Assembly: GCA_942491185.1 (NCBI GenBank)
Contig: CALOAB010000004.1
Location: 354,186 to 418,185 of the forward strand
Length of the DNA stretch: 64,000 nucleotides
From: SLRI01 sp942491185
Lineage (GTDB): Bacteria; Pseudomonadota; Alphaproteobacteria; Geminicoccales; Geminicoccaceae
Direction of reading: 5' to 3'
Part shown: positions 55,592-64,000 of the stretch, one piece after another
Layout: the number at the start of each line of letters is the position of its first letter
Numbering within the stretch: the first letter of the stretch is position 1
Made by a program: the position numbers and the translations under genes
Notes under the pieces: model-generated
What the model saw: the letters and a program-made list of their open reading frames with translations, nothing else
Databases searched by the model: none
Told to the model about the DNA's origin: nothing

Positions 55592-55641
55592 AACCCATGG
55601 GAGGATGATCCTCCCCCTGGACCCCACCGGTATCTTGGGTT
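55592..55641. repeat. Nested hairpin element, probable bidirectional terminator
   Basis: Inner perfect hairpin GGGAGGAT (55599-55606) with ATCCTCCC (55608-55615), and an outer pair AACCCA (55592-55597) with TGGGTT (55636-55641). It contains CCTGGACCCC, also seen after the hairpin at 44402. It lies between convergent def (ends 55580) and the glycosyltransferase gene (ends 55640). Confidence 0.6.
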
Positions 55642-56857
55642 AGCCGCCTTTTGATGTGGCTGGCTCGGCTGCGATATCAGCTTGCGGTGCAGCTCTCTCT
55701 TTTTTGGCAACAAGAGCGGTGAAGGCTCGCTCATAGGCCGCGGCCGTGGCGTCCGCGGTCAGCGCGGCGGCGCGTTTGCGGCACTCCTCGGCGACACGCC
55801 GGCGCAGTGCTGGATCGCCGGCGAGCTTGCCGATCGCCGCCGCCAGTGCCGCAACGTCGTCATTCGGCACCAGGGCACCCGTCCGCCCATCCTCGAGAAA
55901 ATCCGCCTGGCCGCCGGCGCTGGCTGCCACCACCGGCAGGCCGTGCTGCATCGCCTCGAGATAGACGAGGCCGAAACCCTCATGCGCCGAGGCGAGGACG
56001 AAGAGGTCGGCAGCAGCGAGCGCACGGCGCTTGGCCGCCTCGTCGACATGGCCGAGAAACCGCACCCGCCCGGCCACGCCGAGCGCCGTCGCCAGCGCCT
56101 CCAGCCGCCGCCGCTCCGGCCCGTCCCCCACCAAGGTCAACTGCACATCGAGGCCGCTCAACGCGGCCAAGGCCTGGAGCAACCGGTCCACCCGCTTGCG
56201 TTTCACCAACCGCGCGATCGAGACCAGCTCGATCTGCCCCCTGCGGCTTCCCGTCGCCGCCGCGCTGGCCGGTCGAGCGCCAGGCCCGGCGGTGCTGCCA
56301 TGCCGTGCGGGATCACCTCGATCGGTTCGGCGACCCCGTGCAGGCGCTGCGCCTTGCGCACCAGATCACGGCTCGGCGCGATGCGCAGATCAGCGCCATC
56401 GAGCAGCCGCCGGAGCAACGGGCTCAAGAGCGGGTTCCTGGGCGGCGCGTACCACATGGTCGGCTCGAACACGTCGCCACCCATGATCGAGATCGCATGG
56501 CGCAGGCCGAAGTGCCTTGCCAGCCTGGCACCCACCGTCCCCGACGGCACGACGAACCAGCTGACCACGAGATCGAAGACCAGTCTTTGGCAGAGCGCGG
56601 CACCGAGCCGCATGCCCGGCCGGATAGAACGCCAGGAGCGACAGCAGCGAGGCCGCCTGCAGCTCGCGCCGGCCGGGCACCGCTGCCCGCCAGACATGCA
56701 CGCCTTCCGCCAGCTCGGCGGCCATGATGCCGGGCGTGCCGGAGGTCAGCACATGAATCTCGTGGCGATGCGCCAGAGCCCGGGCGACGCTCTGGCAAGC
56801 AACGCCGCCACCACCGCCCAGAGGCGGGTACTCGTAATTGACGAACAGCAACCGCAT
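55640..56857 (-). pseudogene. Family 4 glycosyltransferase, frame-broken twice
   Basis: Starts MRLLFVNYEYPPLGGGGGVA at 56857 (AGGCGGC site), the GT-B N-terminal domain. After FYPAG a shift at 56613-56622 moves to another frame (LVVSWFVVPSGTVGARLARH, FGLRHAISIMGGDVFEPTMW, IEVIPHGM). At a five-C run (56238-56242) it shifts again to the C-terminal domain: SIARLVKRKRVDRLLQALAA, VDEAAKRRALAAADLFVLAS, AHEGFGLVYLEAMQHGLPVV (E-x7-E) and GGQADFLEDGRTGALVPNDD. Together about 405 residues with every expected block. Transfers a sugar to a lipid-linked glycan; first gene of the polysaccharide cluster. Confidence 0.85.
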
Positions 56858-57016
56858 GCCGCCTAGAATAACGCATGAGTTGATGGAACCATAGCACCAT
56901 CGCACCGGCATGGGCGGGCATCGCGGCGAGAGGACTGGTCGCTCGGCCATGACGTCGCTATGCGGGCCGAACAGCCCAGCCGGCAAGCTGCCGGCGTCAC
57001 CAGCCTGGAGCCGCGG

Positions 57017-58621
57017 ATGCGCGAGATCGTCGAGACCTTCACCATCGACGAGGCCATGGTCGAGCGCTTCGCCACGCTCACCGGCGATCGCAACGCGCTG
57101 CACATGAACGCCGCCTTCGCGCGGCGCAGCCGCTACCGCCAGCGCGTCGCGCACGGCATGCTGGCGCTCGGCCAGATCGCCCGGCTGCAGTCGCACCTTC
57201 CGACCGAGACCCTGCGCTTTCGCTCGGTCCAGGGCCGCTTCGAGGCGCCGATCCCGCTCGGCACCACGCTCCGCCTCGAAGTGATGCTGCCGCCACCCGC
57301 ATCCGGCCTGCAGCCCTTCGAGGCCAGCTGGATCAGCACGGCCGACGGCCGCACGGTCCTGACGGCAACCGGCAGCCTGGCGCTGGCCGAACGGGCTGTC
57401 GCCGAGACCGTCGCCAATGGCCCGGCGTGCCTGCTGGTGGAGCCCGAGACGGAGCTGGACCGTGGCCCGGAGGACCTGGTCGACGTGACCGAGCGCCTGG
57501 CCTTCAGCGCCACGCCCGCTGCGACCTCGGGCCTCGCGGCGCTCATGGGCATGGACCAGGGCAGCCGGCTATGCCCGAACCTCGCCGCCACCCTGCTGCT
57601 CTCGACGCTGGTCGGCATGCGCCTGCCCGGTCGCCGCGCCACCTTCACCAGCTTCGCCATGACCTTCGCCCTGGACCTCGAGAACCACGTCGCGGCAGTG
57701 CTCGAGGGCACGGTCACCAAGGTGTCGGCTGCCAGCGAGACGCTCATGGCCGACGCCGATGTCCTGGTCGGCGAGACCACAATGGCGAGCGGCGAGATCC
57801 GCGCCCTGGTCAACCCGCCGACCCGTGCCATGCTGACCGCCGAGGCCATCAAGGACCAGCACCTGGGCCTCGGGCTCGCCGGCAAGACCGTCGTCGTGAT
57901 CGGCGCCAGCCGCGGCATCGGCGAGACCGCGGCCAAGCTGTTTGCCATGCACGGCGCCTTGGTGGTCGTCCATTATTTCCGCGGGGAGCAGGACGCCGCG
58001 GCGATCGTCGGCGAGATCGAGGAAGCCGGCGGCCGGGCGCTGGCGTTGGGCTGCGACATCCGCGACGAAGCCGCGGTCGCGAGCTTCTTCGACGCCATCG
58101 TCCAAACCTCCGGCGGCATCGACGTGCTGGTCAACAACGCGGTGATGGATTTCCGCCCGGAGCCGCTGGCCAGCCTCGGCTGGACCGATCTCGAGGCCGA
58201 GCTCGAGGTCTCGCTCAAGGGCCTGCATGCCTGCTGCAGCGCCGCCATCCCGCACATGAAGGCGGCGGGCGGCGGGCGGATCATCAACGTCTCGAGCATC
58301 GCCACCGACCAGCCGGTCAAGGGCCAGGCCCGCTACATCACCGCCAAGAGCGCCGTCGAGGGCTACACCAAGAGCCTCGCCATCGAGCTGGCCCGCGACA
58401 ACATCCAGGCCAATCTCGTGGTCCCGGCGATGACCGAGACCGACCTCCTGGCATCGATCCCGAGCGACTTCATCCGGCGGATCGGCAGTGCCCGGGCGAT
58501 GCGGCGCAACCTGCAGCCGATCGAGGTCGCCCAAGCGATGGTCTACCTGGCGTCCGACTGGGCCAAGGGCATGAGCGGGCAGCGGCTCGTCTTGAACCTT
58601 GGCGAAGCGCCCTTCGCCTGA
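57017..58621 (+). CDS. MaoC-like hot-dog / short-chain dehydrogenase fusion
   Basis: 534 residues from ATG 57017 (GGAG seven bases upstream; an ATG at 56960 also opens the frame). Residues 1-140 are a MaoC-type hot dog domain (FATLTGDRNALHMNAAFARR, RVAHGMLALGQIARLQS), and 150-260 look like a second hot dog half. From about 280 a classical SDR: VVVIGASRGIGETAAKLFAM, LVNNAVMDFRP, IINVSSIATDQ with catalytic Ser, ARYITAKSAVEGYTKSLAIE with Tyr-x-x-x-Lys. It combines dehydratase/hydratase and ketoreductase activities, as needed to modify an acyl-ACP; an ACP and FkbH lie just downstream on the other strand. Confidence 0.85.
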   Translation: MREIVETFTIDEAMVERFATLTGDRNALHMNAAFARRSRYRQRVAHGMLALGQIARLQSHLPTETLRFRSVQGRFEAPIPLGTTLRLEVMLPPPASGLQPFEASWISTADGRTVLTATGSLALAERAVAETVANGPACLLVEPETELDRGPEDLVDVTERLAFSATPAATSGLAALMGMDQGSRLCPNLAATLLLSTLVGMRLPGRRATFTSFAMTFALDLENHVAAVLEGTVTKVSAASETLMADADVLVGETTMASGEIRALVNPPTRAMLTAEAIKDQHLGLGLAGKTVVVIGASRGIGETAAKLFAMHGALVVVHYFRGEQDAAAIVGEIEEAGGRALALGCDIRDEAAVASFFDAIVQTSGGIDVLVNNAVMDFRPEPLASLGWTDLEAELEVSLKGLHACCSAAIPHMKAAGGGRIINVSSIATDQPVKGQARYITAKSAVEGYTKSLAIELARDNIQANLVVPAMTETDLLASIPSDFIRRIGSARAMRRNLQPIEVAQAMVYLASDWAKGMSGQRLVLNLGEAPFA

Positions 58622-58639
58622 GCCGCCGCTGGTCCGACG

Positions 58640-58873
58640 TCAAGCGTCGGCCAGATAGCCAGCCAGGAGCTGGTCGAGCTGGCCGAAGGTCTCGATCCCC
58701 TCGATCTCATCCATCGAAAACTGCACGCCGAATTCTTCCTCGATCGCAGTCATCAGCCTGAGATGGTTGAAGGAATCCCAGGTGGGGTGGCCATCCCGCT
58801 CGGTCTCGGGCGTCACCTCGGACGGCTTGATCTCGAGCGTCTCGGCGATCACGTCAGCCAGCTTCTGGTTCAA
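58640..58873 (-). CDS. Acyl carrier protein
   Basis: 77 residues from TTG 58873 (MNQKLADVIAETLEIKPSEV); AAGGAG lies about ten bases upstream. Residues TWDSFNHLRLMTAIEEEFGV contain the D-S-F site for the phosphopantetheine arm, followed by FSMDEIEGIETFGQLDQLLA. It is a discrete, dedicated ACP rather than fatty-acid AcpP (no GAD-S-LD-V signature). The start overlaps the end of the FkbH gene by 20 bases, so they are co-transcribed and presumably act together. Confidence 0.85.
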   Translation of the reverse strand: MNQKLADVIAETLEIKPSEVTPETERDGHPTWDSFNHLRLMTAIEEEFGVQFSMDEIEGIETFGQLDQLLAGYLADA

Positions 58874-60754
58874 GGGCTCTCGCTCCTTCGTCTTGTCGTG
58901 GTGCCACGTTGATTCCCGGCACCGGCAGCTCGCGGGCCCTATCGACGGCGAGGACGTAGCGCGTGTTGCCGTCGCCGTCAGTAGCCTCCGCCACAAACCC
59001 TTGCCGCGTGTAGAAATCCGACGCCGGCTTGTTCTTCGCCGTCGGCCGGAACCAGCCGGTGATTTGCCCGTTGGGTGCCTGCTGCCGGGCCACGGCCTTG
59101 AGCCGATTGCCGATGACGGTCTCGATGCCGCGCCCCATGGCCCGGCAGCTCATCATCACGCTGTCCACCTCGACGGCAGCGGGATCGCGGAGATCCAGGA
59201 GAAAGGCGGCGATGATGCCCAGGTCGCCGAATCGGTCCTCGGCCTTGACCACCTCCAGATGCCAGTCGGGCGAGGCGATGAAAGCCCTCGACCTCGCCCG
59301 GCTTGTAGCGCTTGGTCGTCAGGTTGAACTGGTTGGTCTTGGCGAACAGCTGATGCACCCGGGTCAGCTCGGCGCGCGTCGCTTCCCAATGCGTGACGAC
59401 GGTGCCCAGGCTCTCGAGATAGCTCTGCATGTCGCCCGTCACCGCCTGACGCGTAGCCTCGCGCGCTGCCTGCTCGCGATACTGCTCGGTCTTGCGCCGG
59501 TCCTCGGCCACGATTGCCAGGCGCTCGAGCTCGGGCATGTCGAGCAGCAGCCCGGCATAGCTCGACGGATCGCGCGGCAACTGGACGGTGGTGACCTCGG
59601 GCAGCATCTGCCGCACCAGCTCGCACTCGGCCGGGTTGTCGTCGACGAAGACCAGGCTGTCCGTGCCGATGCTCAGCTCGGCGGCGATGTCGCGGATGTT
59701 GGCGTGCTTGGGCTCCCAGTTGATCCGCGACGGCAGCGAAATCCTCGAGCCCGAGCGGCATCTCCGGCCGCAGCCGGAACACCTCCTCGACATCCGCCCG
59801 GTTGTTCTTGCTGCAGGCGGCGAGCAGCAGGCCCCGGCCCTGCACGCCCTTGATCGCCAGCTGAAAGGCGCGAAACGCCTCGCCCACCGGGTCACCCTCG
59901 GCGATCCGGATGCCGTCCGGCCCCTCCTCGCCCAAAACCCCGCCCCAGAGCGTGTTGTCGAGATCCAGCACCAGGCACTTCTTCGGCGGCAACACCAGCT
60001 GCGCGAGATAGCGCGACAAGAGCTCGGCGATCCCCGGCAGCGCCGCCTCCGACCAGGCGAGCTTGGCCAAAAAGCGCATGCGCGGATCGCTCGCCGCCGC
60101 GCGACCGGCCGAGGCCACCGCATGATCGAGATCGACGACATGCACCTGCGGGTCGTCCGCATAGGCCTCGAGCAGCCGCGCATTGGCCACGGCGTAGAGC
60201 GCCGCCTCGCCGCCCTGGAGCTTGGCGTCGGCAAGCCCGAGATGCGGCCGCCGCGGCCGCCAGAAATTGCCGATCAAGAGGGTCGCCCTGGTCACGCCTC
60301 TGGCGGCCTCGACCCAGGCAGCGACCGCGCCGACCGCGTCCTCGACCAACGCCCGCCGGGCCTCGGTCGAGAGCGTCGCCAGACCCGCCGGCAAAGCCGT
60401 CAGCACCTGCTGCAGGTCGAGCGAGAGGAAGATCACCTGCGGGTCGAGCTCAGCGAGCCCGAGCGACGGGTCGAGCAGCATCTGCATGTGCTGCGCGAAG
60501 GGCCCGACATGGCTCTCGACCACCACGCCTCGGGCCAGGGCTGCCGCCGCTGTGCATTTGGCCAGCGGCTCGAGCGTGTGATTGCCGAGCAGCAGCAGGC
60601 GCAGATCGGCCGCCGGCGCCAGCTCGCCCAGCCGCCGGGCGATCCGCTCGGCGTCGCGCATCGCGAGCTCGCCCGCCTCCAGGCCGGCCACGGCAGCCAG
60701 CAAGGCCGCCCGGTCGTTCGCTGCCGCGAGGTGTTCGCGCAGGTCGTTCGTCAT
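58854..60754 (-). pseudogene. FkbH-like HAD protein with GNAT-like C-terminus, frame-broken twice
   Basis: Starts MTNDLREHLAAANDRAALLA at 60754. N-terminal SGNH-like part (LRLLLLGNHTLEPLAKCTAA), then the HAD-IIIC core KKCLVLDLDNTLWGGVLGEE (DxDxT) and LLAACSKNNRADVEEVFRLR. A shift at 59727-59745 moves to a frame with INWEPKHANIRDIAAELSIG, LVFVDDNPAECELVRQMLPE and FAKTNQFNLTTKRYKPGEVE. An extra T (AAA at 59281-59283 on the plus strand) shifts again to the GNAT-like end, SPDWHLEVVKAEDRFGDLGI and GRGIETVIGNRLK. FkbH enzymes load glyceryl or similar C3 units on an ACP. Confidence 0.85.
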
Positions 60755-60807
60755 CGAGCCAATCCGCGGTTCAAGTCAGGTCCGTCCGGCCACGAGAGGG
60801 CGCCCGG

Positions 60808-61335
60808 TCAGCGCCGCCGAAACACTATCTTGGCGGGCGAGCCGCTCGCGACAACCTTCTCCGGCAACCGACCCGAGACGACCGAGCCCGGGCTCACGAT
60901 CGTATGGTCACCGATCACCGCACCATCCATCACCACGACATTGGCGCCGATCCACACATCCTTGCCGATGCGGATGCCCTTCGACGTAGTGCCCTGGTGC
61001 TGCACCGGCACGTCCAGCTTGTCGTAGCGGTAATTGACCCCGACGATCACGGAATTGGGCCCGACCATCGAATCGTCGCCGATCTCGACGCCGCCTTCGT
61101 GCGCCGCCATGAAGACACCGGTCGCCACCGCCACCCGCTCGCCGATCTCGAGCCTGCCATAGCTCGCCTTGATCTTGACGAAGGAGCTGATCTGCGCGCC
61201 CCGGCCGATCGTCAGATTGGGCGTCATCTCGACCTCGGCCTTGGGGCTGATCTTGCAGCCGAACTTCCAGAGGTAATAGACGCTGACCAGCGGCGCCGGC
61301 ATGAGAAAACGGCGAAGAAGATTGCTGAGCTGCAT
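60808..61335 (-). CDS. Left-handed beta-helix (hexapeptide) acyltransferase
   Basis: 175 residues from ATG 61335 (MQLSNLLRRFLMPAPLVSVY, with a short hydrophobic start). Hexapeptide repeats of the LbetaH family run through ISPKAEVEMTPNLTIGRGAQ, ISSFVKIKASYGRLEIGERV, VEIGDDSMVGPNSVIVGVNY, KGIRIGKDVWIGANVVVMDG and AVIGDHTIVSPGSVVSGRLP, ending SGSPAKIVFRRR, typical of O-acetyltransferases of the NodL/WbbJ class. Acts on a sugar of the polysaccharide, or accepts an acyl group from the ACP. Follows FkbH with 53 bases between. Confidence 0.85.
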   Translation of the reverse strand: MQLSNLLRRFLMPAPLVSVYYLWKFGCKISPKAEVEMTPNLTIGRGAQISSFVKIKASYGRLEIGERVAVATGVFMAAHEGGVEIGDDSMVGPNSVIVGVNYRYDKLDVPVQHQGTTSKGIRIGKDVWIGANVVVMDGAVIGDHTIVSPGSVVSGRLPEKVVASGSPAKIVFRRR

Positions 61336-61587
61336 GGAACCGTGCCGACCTTTGACCCTGCTCGACCGCCGAGACGCGGTGCGAGCGACCGGCGGCGACG
61401 ACTGAGTAACCATGCCGCCAGCAACCGGCGAAGTCCATCGGGCATCCGGCCGGGACTTCCGCTGGTGCACCTGGCGGCGCACCGCCCACCGCTTTCGCTT
61501 GACGCCGCCGAACAGCTGGAGTTGTTTCTGCCCAGCTCGAATCGGTGCCCAGCACCCCAGCAATCGTCGCGGCGAGGATCCGAAAAA

Positions 61588-62420
61588 GTGACCAGCGATG
61601 CCACCGGCGTACGCCAGGCACTCAGGGACTACTACAACAACAGCCAGCGCTACATCGCCGAGATGCAATCGCATGACGAGGCCTATTTCGGTGACTACCC
61701 GGAGCTCGTCAGCAGCCACCTCAGGCGCCTCGTCGGCGCGGAAGGCCGGTTGCTCGAGCTCGGCTGCGGTGGCGGCGCCTCCACCAATGCGCTCGCCGAG
61801 CAGCTTCCGGGCTATCACTGCACCGGGCTCGACATCTCCGAGCCCGCAATCACCCTCGCCCGCTCGCGGTTCAAGGCCGAGAACCTCGTCTATCAGGCAG
61901 GCGACAGCCTCGAGCTGCCCTCGCCGATGCCAGCCTGATGCCGGCTACGAGCCGCGACGTCATCGAGCACCTGCCGGACGTCGGCCGCGCCTTCGCCGAG
62001 ATGGCGCGAGTGGTGAAGCCCGGTGGCCTGATCGTCATCCGCTCGCCGCACCATCGAAGCCCGCTCTTCGCGCTCGCCGACCTGCTGCTGCTGCGGACCA
62101 ATTACCCCTTCACCAAGAGTCCTCTGGGCAACCTGCCACGCTTCTTGAACCTCTCGGCGGAATTCATCGCCAAGCTCTTCGCCATGGAGCCACGGTTCTG
62201 CTACCGCACCCCGGATCTGAGCGACGAGGTCCAGGTCGGCCTCGACGCCGACGCTGTCTACGAGGTCTCGAGCCTGGATCTCACCACATTCTTCCGCAAT
62301 CGCGGCTTTCAGGTGCACAATGTGGGCGCTACATATGGAAGTAGCGCCGCCTCCAAGCTGCTGCCCAAGCTGCTGCCTTATTTCGCCTCGATCGGTCTCG
62401 TCGTCCAAAAGCCGCGCTGA
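61588..62420 (+). pseudogene. Class I SAM-dependent methyltransferase, frame-broken
   Basis: From GTG 61588 (VTSDATGVRQALRDYYNNSQ) the frame shows the SAM-binding LLELGCGGGASTNALAEQLP and GLDISEPAITLARSRF. A missing base in the C-run at 61918-61920 ends it early; the next frame continues TSRDVIEHLPDVGRAFAEMA, RVVKPGGLIVIRSPHHRSPL and FRNRGFQVHNVGATYGSSAA to 62420. Repaired length is about 277. It probably methylates a sugar or acyl group of the surface polysaccharide. Divergent from the hexapeptide acyltransferase. Confidence 0.85.
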
Positions 62421-62610
62421 CCGACGGCATGGCCGGGGCCATCAGGCTGGCGCCTGCGGAAGCGACATGCTACCTCGCTGCCGAATTCAGTGGACCTGAA
62501 CCCTCGGGTTGCCATCCGCCGTTCGGGGGTCATCCCATGGCGCCGTTGCCGCGCTTTCACCCGACTAGACCGTCACCGGCCGCTGGCTGCCGCGGGCATC
62601 TACGCGCCTG

Positions 62611-64000
62611 ATGTCGAGCCCAGTCGACGGCGACGTCGCGGCCACCGCCAAACCGGCCTTTCTCAGGCTCGTCTCGGGCGCCGGCATGCTGACCTCGGCA
62701 CGCGTGGCCGGCGATCTGGCGAGCGCGCTCCTGTTCATCGCCGTCTCGCGCATGTTCGGTGTCGAGGGCACTGGCCTCTACGCCTATGCCTTCGCCATCG
62801 CTCAGATCGCCCAGCTGGTGCTGAATTTCGGCTTCGTCGATTACGGCCTGCGCGAGTACGCGCGCGCTGCAGCACCTGTGCGCCAGCGTATCCTGGCCAA
62901 TGCGCTGGCGGTCCAGTGCTCCCTGCTGGTCGTCGTCGCCGCCGGCATCTGGGCCTATCTGCTGACCACTGGCGCTGATCCGAGAACATCGACGCTGATC
63001 TGGCTGCTCGCTGCCTACCAGGTTCTCTTCAATTTCTTCTTGATGCTGGTGATTCCGGCAATCACCGCGCAGCGCATGGCGGCGCCCGCCCTCGCCGAGC
63101 TGGTGTTTCGGGTCGGCGGCACCTTCGTCGCCATCGGCCTGATCAGCTTCGCCGGCCTCGGCATGGCGGCATCACTCGCCGCATTGCCGCTCTCGGCGCT
63201 GGGCTTGCTGCTCGCCGCCATCGGCATCGCCCGGCACTTCAACGGCCCGATCGGTCTCAGGCTCGAGCGCGCGGTCGTCGCTCCAATGCTGCGGCCAGCC
63301 GCGAGCTTCGCAGCCTCCAGCATCCTCATCGGCCTCTATGCCAAGATCGGGCTGATCCTGCTCGCCTTTCTCGACGGCAAGGCGGCGGCCGGCATTTTCG
63401 CCACCGGGCTCAAGCTGGTCGATCTCGGCATGGCACCGCTGGTCTTTCTCGGCGTCGCGGTGTTTCCCAGGCTGGCGAGCAGCTTCGGCACCGACCAGGC
63501 CGACTTGGTCGACATCACCCAGCAATATGTGCGCCTCACCATCATGCTGGGCGCGTTGGTGCTCTGGGGCATGGTGTTCGTCGTGCCGCCAGTGCTGCCG
63601 TTCCTGCTCGGCCCCGATTTCGCCGCGGCCGGCCCGGCGGTGCAGCTGATGGGCTGGGTGGCGCTGCTCGCCGCGCTCGACAATGCAGCGGTCCGACTAC
63701 TCTGGGTCGCCAATCTGCAGGCCAAGCGGCTGCGCATCCAGGCCATAGGCCTGGCCGTCAACGTCGCTCTCAACCTCGCCTTGATTCCGCTCCTCGGCGT
63801 CACCGGCGCCATCTTCGCCGCGATCCTGACGCTCGTCGTCATGCTCGGTCTGGCACTCGGGCCGATCACCACGAGCCTGCCGTCGCCGCATTGGCGGCGA
63901 CTCGGCCGCGCCTGCATTCTGCCCCTGGCTGCGACCATCGCCGCAGGCTTCATTGTCGGCCTTCTCGGCCTGCAGCCCTGGCTCGCCGCCTCTGTCACGC
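62611..64000 (+). CDS. Polysaccharide flippase (Wzx/MATE-like), 3' end outside window
   Basis: From ATG 62611 the frame is open to the window edge (463 residues so far). It begins with a short hydrophilic N-terminus, then repeated hydrophobic helices: GAGMLTSARVAGDLASALLF, GTGLYAYAFAIAQIAQLVLN, GFVDYGLREYARAAAP, LFNFFLMLVIPAITAQR, LLAFLDGKAAAGIFATGLKL, PPVLPFLLGPDFAAAGPAVQ. The pattern of about twelve helices and the F-G-x-x-D-Y-G-L-R-E motif identify an oligosaccharide flippase of the inner membrane that exports lipid-linked glycan units. The gene starts 190 bases after the methyltransferase. Confidence 0.85.
   Translation, partial: MSSPVDGDVAATAKPAFLRLVSGAGMLTSARVAGDLASALLFIAVSRMFGVEGTGLYAYAFAIAQIAQLVLNFGFVDYGLREYARAAAPVRQRILANALAVQCSLLVVVAAGIWAYLLTTGADPRTSTLIWLLAAYQVLFNFFLMLVIPAITAQRMAAPALAELVFRVGGTFVAIGLISFAGLGMAASLAALPLSALGLLLAAIGIARHFNGPIGLRLERAVVAPMLRPAASFAASSILIGLYAKIGLILLAFLDGKAAAGIFATGLKLVDLGMAPLVFLGVAVFPRLASSFGTDQADLVDITQQYVRLTIMLGALVLWGMVFVVPPVLPFLLGPDFAAAGPAVQLMGWVALLAALDNAAVRLLWVANLQAKRLRIQAIGLAVNVALNLALIPLLGVTGAIFAAILTLVVMLGLALGPITTSLPSPHWRRLGRACILPLAATIAAGFIVGLLGLQPWLAASVT

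Overview
The window is about two thirds or more G+C almost throughout and looks like the chromosome of a phototrophic alphaproteobacterium. The strongest markers are a light-harvesting LH2 operon (pucB, pucA, pucC at 52900-55067), an EipB/DUF1849 envelope protein, DUF3750, an ELM1-type protein and alphaproteobacterial cyclase-TPR proteins. The order is uncertain; Rhodospirillales or Geminicoccales would fit. No rRNA, tRNA or convincing CRISPR array was seen.

Layout. 1-9065: an EamA transporter (partial), rhlE, small membrane and secreted proteins, aconitase, a frame-broken D-2-hydroxyacid dehydrogenase and eipB. 9062-20246: sugar and small-molecule metabolism (ROK kinase, Gfo/Idh/MocA oxidoreductase, ThuA, aldose epimerase, carbon-nitrogen hydrolase, 3-hydroxyisobutyrate-dehydrogenase-like enzyme, AI-2E exporter), with an acyltransferase, a cytochrome c, a DUF3750 protein and a first adenylate-cyclase-type protein. 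20322-30655: a long co-directional run that looks like an envelope-lipid assembly and export operon (glycosyltransferase/ELM1 fusion, fatty acid hydroxylase, ceramide-synthase-like acyltransferase, nucleotidyltransferase, metallophosphoesterase, LptF, LptG, lipid kinase, Tam41-like cytidylyltransferase). 30673-37480: a duplicated divergent pair of cyclase-TolB-TPR protein and secreted YHS protein, followed by a PAS-PAS-Crp regulator.

37707-47700 is accessory: a sigma-region-4-like protein, a 303-bp MITE-like element, a corrinoid methyltransferase plus its frame-broken ASKHA activator, an IS1182/IS5-like element interrupted by an IS256-family element with an 8-bp target duplication, a decayed antitoxin, G-tracts, an AT-rich DUF262-AlbA (GmrSD/Schlafen-type) putative defence gene, and two arrays of short DNA repeats with helical-turn spacing. 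47690-51641 holds a P450, a NIPSNAP protein and an SGNH acyltransferase. 52011-55580 holds the LH2 operon with an unusual repeat protein upstream and a peptide deformylase downstream. From 55640 to the end lies a polysaccharide/O-antigen-type cluster (glycosyltransferase, MaoC-SDR fusion, ACP, FkbH, hexapeptide acyltransferase, methyltransferase, flippase).

A striking general property is that about fifteen otherwise well conserved reading frames are broken by single-base shifts, many in short G, C, A or T runs. I mark these as pseudogenes, but residual sequencing error is a strong alternative and most may be intact genes in the organism.
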